Assembly (NCBI GenBank): GCA_947525975.1
Contig: CANNVE010000010.1
Location: 31,942-95,941 of the forward strand
DNA from: an uncultured Muribaculaceae bacterium
GTDB lineage: Bacteria > Bacteroidota > Bacteroidia > Bacteroidales > Muribaculaceae
Length of the DNA stretch: 64,000 nt
Reading direction: 5' to 3'
Every line of letters begins with the position of its first letter. Position 1 is the first letter of the stretch. This document shows, piece by piece, positions 26,038 to 33,057 of the stretch. Under the pieces are notes generated by a model that ran no database searches, had not been told where the DNA came from, and saw only the letters and a program-made list of their open reading frames with translations. Both the position numbers and the translations under genes were made by a program.

Positions 26038-27722
26038 ATTTTGTTAAACAAATGTATGTCAGCCTCAAAGTTGAGGTCGTCGATGTATTCAATCCATCCG
26101 CTCACCAGGCTCCGGGCAGAGGCATCAAGCATCATGGCGCGGTTTACCTGCTCCATGGCCGCCCAATCCTTGTTTTCGAGCATTATGAAGAGTGTCTCGT
26201 CATTGTAGTGGTTGCGTATGGCCACTTCGCCTGCGGTGATGTTGGGCAGGGTATAGACGAAGAGCGAAGGTGAGGGGAAAAAAGCGTCAGGGCTCTTGAT
26301 TGTCGAGATGTATTCGGTGTCGGTCTTTATGGAGCCTGAATGGCTGAAGAAGACCACGGCTCTTGATGAAGGCTCTATGCGCTCAAGCCCATTGTCGTAT
26401 TTAAGCAGGAGCTCTGTGGCCACAAAAGCGAGGCGCGAGAGGGAATCCATCTTGTAGAATTTAGGATAATCGCCTATTTCTGACTTGTATATCGCCGTCA
26501 GCATCGAGGCTCCGGTCTCCTCACTGACTTTCTTGCCGTCGACGAAAGCACCCGCAGGCGTGAGCCTTACGTGGCGTGAGCTCGAAAGATTAGGTTGGTT
26601 CACTGCAGTTGCTGCGGCTTCCTTTTTGTCGAGCAGCACGGCGCAATTGCATCCTCCAAATCCTGATATAATTTTCAGGAAGGCTGTTTTTGACGTATGG
26701 AGCATTTCGCGCGTGACATCTATTTTCCCGCTCACTCCGATTTCTTCAAAACCTCTTGTGGGCAAGATCACGCCTTTTTCGAGAGCATGCATCGTTAGCA
26801 CGGTCTCTACAATTCCGGCTGCGCCCATTGTGTGACCCAGATAACCTTTAAGCGCATTGACAGGTAGGCCGCCAAGTCCGGCGCGGCTTATGGCTTTCGA
26901 TTCCATCTGGTCGTTGTACATCGTGGCTGTGCCATGCGCGTTGATGAGAGCGATGTCTGTGTCATTATCAGCCATGACAGCCTTTATGGCCTGCATGCAT
27001 CCTTCGCCTGACGGGGAGGGATTGGTGATGTGCATGGCGTCATTGCGCGATGAAGCGCTGACTATGCGGTATTGGCCTTCGGCGTTCGTGTCATCAGCCT
27101 TAAGCACCACGGTGGCGGCTGCCTCTCCGAGATTGAGGCCAAGGCGCTCTATGTCGAAAGGCCTGCATTCGTTCAGATCCAATGCTTTGAGCGAATGGAA
27201 TCCGCTGATGATGAAGGGGCTTTGCACGTCGGCGCCGCACACGATAGCGTAGTCGTATTCTCCGCCAGAAAGAAGCCTGTGGGCAAGTGCGAGGGCCGAC
27301 ACGCCAGATACGCAGGCATTGCACACGGTGAGCGGAGTGGTGGTGACGCCGATAGCCTCGGCCAGCTTCGCGGCAGAAGCCGGCAATATGATGTCGGTGA
27401 AGTCAGAAACTCCGTCATAATCCCCGATGTTGCCTTTGGTGCTGCTCAGGATGAAAACCGTGCGGCGGTCAAAAGGCACATCACAATCGGCCAAAGCCTT
27501 TCTTATAGATGTGAGCGCGAGGGATTCAAACCTGGAAAAGCCGTCGACCATGAACTCTCGCTCCATCTCACCGCTGAATATCGATGCCGTGAAGTCAAAC
27601 GGAAGCCCGGGCACAGGCGCATGGCGCTTCAGGCCTGTCTTGCCGGCAAGTATGGCATCGAGGGTGTCGGAGGCGGAAAGCCCCAGTGGCGATAATATGC
27701 AGTCGGCGATTATTGTTGCCAT
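26034..27722 (-). CDS. beta-ketoacyl-ACP synthase with C-terminal extension
   Basis: This 562-residue enzyme has catalytic Cys in VCNACVSGVS, His in NAHGTATMYND and His in GYLGHTMGAAG, so it should be active. After about residue 385 there is a 175-residue extension (MDSLSRLAFVATELLLKYD and NITAGEVAIRNHYNDET) that again resembles a ketosynthase-like partner domain. Both ketosynthases of this central pair are thus double-domain. It overlaps the thioesterase by 13 bases and the ACP by 4. Confidence 0.85.
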   Translation of the reverse strand: MATIIADCILSPLGLSASDTLDAILAGKTGLKRHAPVPGLPFDFTASIFSGEMEREFMVDGFSRFESLALTSIRKALADCDVPFDRRTVFILSSTKGNIGDYDGVSDFTDIILPASAAKLAEAIGVTTTPLTVCNACVSGVSALALAHRLLSGGEYDYAIVCGADVQSPFIISGFHSLKALDLNECRPFDIERLGLNLGEAAATVVLKADDTNAEGQYRIVSASSRNDAMHITNPSPSGEGCMQAIKAVMADNDTDIALINAHGTATMYNDQMESKAISRAGLGGLPVNALKGYLGHTMGAAGIVETVLTMHALEKGVILPTRGFEEIGVSGKIDVTREMLHTSKTAFLKIISGFGGCNCAVLLDKKEAAATAVNQPNLSSSRHVRLTPAGAFVDGKKVSEETGASMLTAIYKSEIGDYPKFYKMDSLSRLAFVATELLLKYDNGLERIEPSSRAVVFFSHSGSIKTDTEYISTIKSPDAFFPSPSLFVYTLPNITAGEVAIRNHYNDETLFIMLENKDWAAMEQVNRAMMLDASARSLVSGWIEYIDDLNFEADIHLFNKI

Positions 27723-28123
27723 TTCTTTTTCCAGGCTTCAAAAAATTCCGGATTGAAGAGTACGAGGTTGTAATCCATATCCATGAAGACCTGCACTGTG
27801 CGGGCCTTGCAGTAGAGGGTGTCTGAGTCTCGGTCGCGAATTTCGTAGTCAAACACGATTTTTGCGGCTTCGGTGGGGCGGTATGTGATGTCGACACGAG
27901 CATTGCAGCCATATCGCAGGGGCTGCAGGTATTTTATCTGCATATCGACAATTGGAGCGAAATGGTGATTGTCGAGATAGCCCTGATATGAGAGACCGTA
28001 CTTCGCGCCAAAAGCCTCGCGCGCATCCTCGAGATAGAGGGGATAGGCGCCGTGCCACACCACTCTCATCATGTCGACCTCGCTGAATCGGATATCAATA
28101 TTTTTGGAAGCCTTTAATTCCAT
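27710..28123 (-). CDS. 4HBT hotdog thioesterase
   Basis: The 137-residue hotdog protein has the YbgC/4HBT-like active segment SEVDMMRVVWHGAYPLYLEDAREA, with D and W-H in the usual places, followed by MQIKYLQPLRYG. It would release or edit acyl chains from ACP. Its start overlaps the stop of the preceding dehydratase by one base (TGATG), so it is tightly coupled. Confidence 0.85.
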   Translation of the reverse strand: MELKASKNIDIRFSEVDMMRVVWHGAYPLYLEDAREAFGAKYGLSYQGYLDNHHFAPIVDMQIKYLQPLRYGCNARVDITYRPTEAAKIVFDYEIRDRDSDTLYCKARTVQVFMDMDYNLVLFNPEFFEAWKKKWQQ

Positions 28124-28584
28124 CAGTCCTTTATCGCTATTTTAATTTCTGTTTCCGCCAAAACCTCGCCGCCTTCCGACACTGATGCTTTGGCGAGAAT
28201 CATGCCGAATACCTCCTCAAGGATCTCAACCTCGGTGGCGATGCGCTCTCCCACATTGGGAAGGCGTTTCACTTCGAAATTGTGTATCGCGCCGATGAAT
28301 CCAATCTGTATGCCCTTGCGCAGCACGTATTTGTTGATGTACCCGATGCGCGCGGCGCAGGTCTGGGCCATATTTTCAATTATGCCTGAAGCGGAAAGGG
28401 CGCCGTCGTCGACAAAAATGTTGTCTTTCTCCACAACCAGGGAAGTGACTACGCGCTTCATGTCGAAATGCTCGAGGCGCGACACCATGACGAATGGCTC
28501 CTGCTGCGGCAGGAGAGTGCGTATGTCGATTCCGCGCACGAAGTCATCGGCGGGTGTTTCAGTATGTGACGGTTCAGTATTCAT
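28123..28584 (-). CDS. hotdog dehydratase-like protein
   Basis: This 153-residue protein belongs to the hotdog dehydratase group seen in aryl-polyene clusters: LLPQQEPFVMVSRLEHFD at the start, GIIENMAQTCAARIGYIN and HNFEVKRLPNVGERIATEVEI. It lacks the FabZ HFPG motif, having VDDGALSASG in the equivalent region, so it may be the partner of the FabZ-like protein at 22259. It overlaps both neighbours (4 and 1 bases). Confidence 0.8.
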   Translation of the reverse strand: MNTEPSHTETPADDFVRGIDIRTLLPQQEPFVMVSRLEHFDMKRVVTSLVVEKDNIFVDDGALSASGIIENMAQTCAARIGYINKYVLRKGIQIGFIGAIHNFEVKRLPNVGERIATEVEILEEVFGMILAKASVSEGGEVLAETEIKIAIKD

Positions 28585-29456
28585 TTCCAGAATTCAAAGT
28601 AGTTATACCATTGAGTGGGATAGAGGCTCACCACGCGCTGTAATTCGCTGACGTAAGAGCGGCTGAGGCTCGCTATCTGCTCCCGCCTTGGCGCGCTGCT
28701 GTCATAGGGCAGGGCGGTCACTATGATTTTGTATCGCCGCAGGCCGGTTTTGACCACATTGACAGCGATGGCCTTAAGCCCGCGCATCGTGGCTATGGCG
28801 AATGGCCCGTAGGGGAATTTGGCCGTGGCTCCAAGGAATTGGAGTTCTACGCATTTGTCAGATCCAAGCAGCCTGTCGGCTGGCATGCTCACGGTCTCGC
28901 CCTTGGCAAGAGCCTCGTTGATCTCAAAGAGATGCCCCATGTCGGAGCGGATGGCGATCATGCTGACGTTGGTAGAAGAAAACATTTTGCGTCTGTTCTC
29001 CATCACAGATTCCTTTTCGCCGGCGAACACCAGGGCATTGAAACGCTTCTTCTCGGCCCGGAGCGTGTATCCGGCAATTTCGTAATTGCCTATGTGCGCG
29101 CTCATCTGTATGAATCCGTCAGGAGACTCCGCCAAGGCCTGGAATGTGTCGTAGCCTTCAACTTCCACCTCAAAGCGCTTTCCGGCGTACATGGCGAATC
29201 TGTCGATCACCACCTGCGCGAAGCCGCAATGATTTGAATAGGTGAGCCATGCTGACTTGATGCGTCCGTATCCGTGGCGCTTTCGGAAGTATCTGTATGC
29301 GATGCCCCGGCTTGGATTGACGGCGAGGCAGACCGGAATAATGAATATGGCGGTGAAAGCATACAGGATGCGGACATCCACGTGCTTGAGCATGCGTATG
29401 AGCCATTGGTGCATACGCCCGGAGCCATAAGTCGTGCCAGCCCACTCCTTTTCCAC
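28581..29456 (-). CDS. LpxL/HtrB-like lysophospholipid or lipid A acyltransferase
   Basis: The 291-residue membrane-associated enzyme has an N-terminal hydrophobic helix (ILYAFTAIFIIPVCLAV), the catalytic segment MSAHIGNYEIAGY (HX4D/E type) and GATAKFPYGPFAIA downstream, as in the lauroyl/myristoyl transferases. In this cluster it probably acylates the lipid anchor of the polyene. Together with the two PlsC fusions it gives the cluster three acyltransferases. Confidence 0.85.
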   Translation of the reverse strand: MEKEWAGTTYGSGRMHQWLIRMLKHVDVRILYAFTAIFIIPVCLAVNPSRGIAYRYFRKRHGYGRIKSAWLTYSNHCGFAQVVIDRFAMYAGKRFEVEVEGYDTFQALAESPDGFIQMSAHIGNYEIAGYTLRAEKKRFNALVFAGEKESVMENRRKMFSSTNVSMIAIRSDMGHLFEINEALAKGETVSMPADRLLGSDKCVELQFLGATAKFPYGPFAIATMRGLKAIAVNVVKTGLRRYKIIVTALPYDSSAPRREQIASLSRSYVSELQRVVSLYPTQWYNYFEFWK

Positions 29457-29462
29457 TTTGGC

Positions 29463-29705
29463 TTAAGAAATCTTCTTTTCGATGTAGTCGCAGAATTGTC
29501 CCAATGTCTTCACTCCGGTCATTTCTTCCGGCTTGATCTTGAAGCCGAAGATTTTGTCGACAATGACCACAATGTCGACATAATCGAGGCTGTCGATACC
29601 GAGATCGTCCTTAAGCAATGCCTCGGGCACCAGTTGATCCTCCTCGATTTCGAGTTCATCGATCATGAAGCCCTTGACTTTTTCGTCTATTTCTTCGCGT
29701 GTCAT
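29463..29705 (-). CDS. acyl carrier protein
   Basis: This 80-residue ACP has the motif DDLGIDSLDYVDIVV, a textbook phosphopantetheine site, and is the most conventional of the three ACPs in the cluster. It lies 6 bases before the LpxL-like gene. It could serve elongation or supply of acyl chains to the acyltransferase. Confidence 0.9.
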   Translation of the reverse strand: MTREEIDEKVKGFMIDELEIEEDQLVPEALLKDDLGIDSLDYVDIVVIVDKIFGFKIKPEEMTGVKTLGQFCDYIEKKIS

Positions 29706-29763
29706 ATATTGTTGGATGATAAATGATTTGATTTAATTTCTTGTATGATGCGGCGATGCGGTT

Positions 29764-30870
29764 CTATCTCGCTCTCACCGCCTTGATGATGCTGTGACCT
29801 TGCCCGAGGTTGTCATATATTTCTTCTATCTTCAGCCCTGCGGCATCGATGCAGGAGGCCATGTCCTCGGTGTTGTACATTTTGCTGTTTCCGTTGGCGA
29901 TGGCTGTGAAGTATAGGCTCGTCATCGTCAGGCAGAAAGCCGCCGGCTCAAATCGCTGGCGGTCCCACAGCGTCTCCATGATGTAGAGTTTTGTGTCCGG
30001 CCCCATCGCATCGCGGGCTCGGGAGAGGATGCCGGTGATTTCCTCCATAGAGAAGCAGTCGAGAAACTGGCTCATCCATATGGCGTCGGGCGCGGTTTGC
30101 TCTGCCGGGAATTTTGCGTCGGGGTCAAGCAAGTTTATGCCTACGCCGCTTATGCGGTCGGCTCCGTTATGCCCTTTTATGTTTTCGCACATCATCTCTA
30201 TCTGCTGGGGAAGGTCAAATACGGTGACGCTGACTTCGGGATCATAGTCTACGCATCGGAGCGCCCACTTGCCGGTGTTTCCGCCCACGTCATAGAGGCT
30301 GCGGGTGCGGTTTTTCCGGAATACGATTTCCAACGCTTCAGGGAAAGAGGAGTCGCTGTAGAAATGGTCAAATCCGAACCAAGATTCGCGTGCTTTCTCC
30401 GGGAGCGACGACAGTCCTTCATAGACCGTGGGCCAATCCCCGAAATGCTTCAGTCCTTCAGGCTTGCCATTGACGAGCGATTCTTCAAGGCTGTGCCATC
30501 CGATGTAGTTGACGTCATGGTTGAAGTCAATATTCACCCGCGTGGCAGGGTCGTTGAGCAGGAACCAACCTGTCTTCGACAGGCGGAAGCGGTCAGTGTC
30601 GGCATCGACATAGATTGTGCCGATGGAGAGAGAGGCCTCGAGCAGGCATTTCACGGCATAGTCGCTCAAGCCTGCGCGCTCCGCTATTTCGCGGCGGGTG
30701 AGGCCGCCGTCGGCATCCCTGAGCATATCGAGTATGCCGAATTTCACCATAAGCCTTGAAGCCTGGAACACAGCCGGCCCCCAGGCGATAAACTCGGCGA
30801 GACGCTGCGCCTCGCGCGCGCTCATGCGGTCATTGGTGTATCTTTTGCTAAGTTCGGGTGACAGATTCAT
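29764..30870 (-). CDS. O-methyltransferase (plant-type/acetylserotonin OMT fold)
   Basis: The 368-residue enzyme has an N-terminal winged-helix dimerisation domain (GLTRREIAERAGLSDYAVKCLL) and a SAM-binding domain with YDVGGNTGKWALRCVD, followed by VFDLPQQIEMM and IWMSQFLDCFS. It probably methylates the aromatic head-group hydroxyl. It sits between the first ketosynthase and the ACP. The family is clear; the substrate is inferred from the cluster. Confidence 0.85.
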   Translation of the reverse strand: MNLSPELSKRYTNDRMSAREAQRLAEFIAWGPAVFQASRLMVKFGILDMLRDADGGLTRREIAERAGLSDYAVKCLLEASLSIGTIYVDADTDRFRLSKTGWFLLNDPATRVNIDFNHDVNYIGWHSLEESLVNGKPEGLKHFGDWPTVYEGLSSLPEKARESWFGFDHFYSDSSFPEALEIVFRKNRTRSLYDVGGNTGKWALRCVDYDPEVSVTVFDLPQQIEMMCENIKGHNGADRISGVGINLLDPDAKFPAEQTAPDAIWMSQFLDCFSMEEITGILSRARDAMGPDTKLYIMETLWDRQRFEPAAFCLTMTSLYFTAIANGNSKMYNTEDMASCIDAAGLKIEEIYDNLGQGHSIIKAVRAR

Positions 30871-30881
30871 TGATGCCGTAT

Positions 30882-32099
30882 TCAGATTTTTTTGATGATC
30901 AGGGCGCTGTTGGTGCCTCCGAAACCGAATGAGTTGCTGAGGATCGTGTTAAGGTCGCGGTCTACAGCCTTGGCCGGGATGTTGAGCTTTTCGGAATATT
31001 CATCAGGATGCTCAAAGTTGATGTTGGGAGCCACGAATCCGCCGCGCATCATCAAGATCGAATAGACGAGCTCGGATGCGCCGGCCATCCAGCATTCGTG
31101 ACCGGTCATCGATTTGGTGCTGCTCACAAGCGTGTGTCCGTCACCGAACAGACGTGTCAGTGCCATTGCCTCATACATATCGCCCTGGGGCGTGGATGTG
31201 GCGTGGGCATTGACATAGTCGATGTCGGCTGCTGTGACATTGGCGTCGGCCATGGCGCGCTGCATGGCTATGGCGCATCCTTCGTCGCTGGGCTGCGATA
31301 TGGCACCTCCATTGCTTGAAAATCCATAGCCTACGACCTCACAAAGGATATTGGCTCCGCGGGCCACGGCGTGGTCATAGTCTTCAAGCACCAGGGCGGC
31401 TGCTCCACCCGAGGGTATCAGTCCGTCGCGATCGCGGTCAAACGGTCGGCTTGCTTTTTCGGGTTCGTCCATGCGCATCGAGAAGGTGCGTATTGCATCG
31501 AACGAAGACATGGAGTACATGTTTGTCTCCTGCGCACCGCCGCACAGCACTGTCTGCTGCATGCCCGATTTGATCATCAGGTAGGCGAGGCCTATCGAGT
31601 GGCTGCCGCTGGCGCAGGCCGCGCTGACGGTGAAGTTGATGCCGCGAAGGTGGAAGATGGAGCAGAGATTCATGTTGACGGTGGAGTTCATCGACTGGAA
31701 TATGGATCCTGAGCCCACGAGTTCGGAATCATGCTTCTCTTCCATCACGGTGTATCCGTCGATCACGGCCTTGGCTGATGAATCATTGCCAAAGATGCAG
31801 CCTACTTCATTGGCCAGCAGATAATCTTCGTCGATCCCGGCCTGCTCGAATGCCTGACGGGTGGCCATAAAGGCGTATTCGGCCTCTTCCGATAGATTGG
31901 CGCGCCTGCGTCGGTCAAGCAGGCCTTTGAGTTGCGGTTTCTCGACCTGTCCGGTCAATCCGGAGCGAAAGCCGTAGGCTTTTCGGCTTTCGTCCATGAC
32001 GATGCCCGATCGGCCTTCGCGCAGAGCGGTCTCTACGCTTTCTATATCATTTCCAAGGCAAGACCAGATGCCTATGCCTGTCACTACTACACGATTCAC
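30882..32099 (-). CDS. FabF-like beta-ketoacyl-ACP synthase
   Basis: The 405-residue KAS-II enzyme has the catalytic Cys in SAACASGSHSIG, His in NAHATSTPQGD and His in KSMTGHECWMAG, and ends with NSFGFGGTNSALII. It is the single-domain ketosynthase of the cluster and may perform the first condensation or serve fatty-acid-like extension. It lies 11 bases before the O-methyltransferase and after a 143-base AT-rich repeat gap. Confidence 0.9.
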   Translation of the reverse strand: MNRVVVTGIGIWSCLGNDIESVETALREGRSGIVMDESRKAYGFRSGLTGQVEKPQLKGLLDRRRRANLSEEAEYAFMATRQAFEQAGIDEDYLLANEVGCIFGNDSSAKAVIDGYTVMEEKHDSELVGSGSIFQSMNSTVNMNLCSIFHLRGINFTVSAACASGSHSIGLAYLMIKSGMQQTVLCGGAQETNMYSMSSFDAIRTFSMRMDEPEKASRPFDRDRDGLIPSGGAAALVLEDYDHAVARGANILCEVVGYGFSSNGGAISQPSDEGCAIAMQRAMADANVTAADIDYVNAHATSTPQGDMYEAMALTRLFGDGHTLVSSTKSMTGHECWMAGASELVYSILMMRGGFVAPNINFEHPDEYSEKLNIPAKAVDRDLNTILSNSFGFGGTNSALIIKKI

Positions 32100-32105
32100 C
32101 TTTTT

Positions 32106-32240
32106 GTCAATTAGTAGTTAGTAATTAGTAATTAGTAATCTTTTGTCAATTAGTAGTTTGTAATTAGTAATTGGCGAATTAGTAATATGTGGATCCCGTG
32201 CGATTGTCAATTACTAATTTATAATTACAAATTACTAATT
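32106..32240. repeat. AT-rich heptamer arrays in inverted arrangement
   Basis: The gap between the FabF-like and FabG-like genes is built of copies of the heptamer ATTAGTA and close variants. Two arrays run in the forward direction, each introduced by TTGTCAATTAGTAG (about 32106-32143 and 32144-32187). A third array near 32200-32240 is in the inverted orientation and begins TTGTCAATTACTAA. A core of about 25 bases around 32188-32204 (TGTGGATCCCGTGCG) separates them. I see no gene in it. Confidence 0.8.
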
Positions 32241-32242
32241 AA

Positions 32243-32971
32243 TCAAAAGAGTCCTCCGTTAATCCCTATGGTCTGGCCTGTGATGTAGTCTGATTCGTCA
32301 GATAGAAGAAAGCCTACGAGGGCGGCCACTTCCTCGGGGCGGCCGAAGCGCCCGGTTGGAACCATTTTTTTCAATTCGGCTTGGTCAAGGTCTTTGGTCA
32401 TGTCTGACTCTATGAAGCCGGGTGCTACTGCGTTGACGGTGACTCCCCGCGACGCGGTCTCCTGAGCAAGCGCTTTTGTGGCTCCGATAAGAGCGGCCTT
32501 GGCGGCGCTGTAGTTGGTCTGGCCGGGGAGGCCTTTTTGACCGGATAGGGAAGCCATGTTGATGATGCGGCCTCCGTGGCGTCTCTGCATCATCTTCGGC
32601 AGCAGGCGGCGAGTGACATAGAAGAATCCTCCGAGAGAGGTGTCGATCACATCATGCCAATCGCTGTCGGGCATCATGAACATCAGGCTATCACGGCGTA
32701 TGCCGGCATTATTGACAAGATATGCTATATAATCATCGGGGTGCTCTGTCTCCCAGGCATCGATGGCGGCGGCCACCTCGGCTGAATTGGAGACGTCGAA
32801 GCGCATCAGAGCGCATTGGCCGCCGCGCTCGCTGACGAGGCGCATAGTTTCGCAGGCTGCTTCATAATTGCTCTGATAGTTGATAATCACCGGAATGCCC
32901 ATGTCAGCGATCCGCAGGCAAACAGCCCTGCCGATGCCACGCGACCCTCCGGTGACCAATGCATATTTCAT
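32243..32971 (-). CDS. FabG-like 3-oxoacyl-ACP reductase
   Basis: This 242-residue SDR has the NADP motif VTGGSRGIGRAV, NNAGIRRDSL, catalytic serine in MASLSGQKG and YSAAKAAL (YxxxK), and closes with IGINGGLF. It would reduce the keto group in each polyene elongation round. It is the first gene of the cluster, about 40 bases after the promoter at 33012-33019. Confidence 0.9.
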   Translation of the reverse strand: MKYALVTGGSRGIGRAVCLRIADMGIPVIINYQSNYEAACETMRLVSERGGQCALMRFDVSNSAEVAAAIDAWETEHPDDYIAYLVNNAGIRRDSLMFMMPDSDWHDVIDTSLGGFFYVTRRLLPKMMQRRHGGRIINMASLSGQKGLPGQTNYSAAKAALIGATKALAQETASRGVTVNAVAPGFIESDMTKDLDQAELKKMVPTGRFGRPEEVAALVGFLLSDESDYITGQTIGINGGLF

Positions 32972-33011
32972 AATAATCGTTGATATAATGCGTTAATGCG
33001 GTTGTAGTTTG

Positions 33012-33043
33012 CAAAGTTACAAAATAAATCCCAAATATCAAAA
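33012..33043 (-). promoter_or_regulatory. main promoter of the aryl-polyene operon
   Basis: On the minus strand TTTTG (plus 33039-33043) and TAACTTTG (plus 33012-33019) are separated by exactly 19 bases, matching the Bacteroidetes -33/-7 promoter. It drives the FabG-like gene and probably all downstream cluster genes. Confidence 0.75.
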
Positions 33044-33057
33044 CCGCGTCTCAAGTG

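Noticed and set aside
32106..32240. CRISPR array
   Set aside because: The repeated units are only seven bases, AT-rich, contiguous and in mixed orientation, with no spacers and no cas genes in the window.
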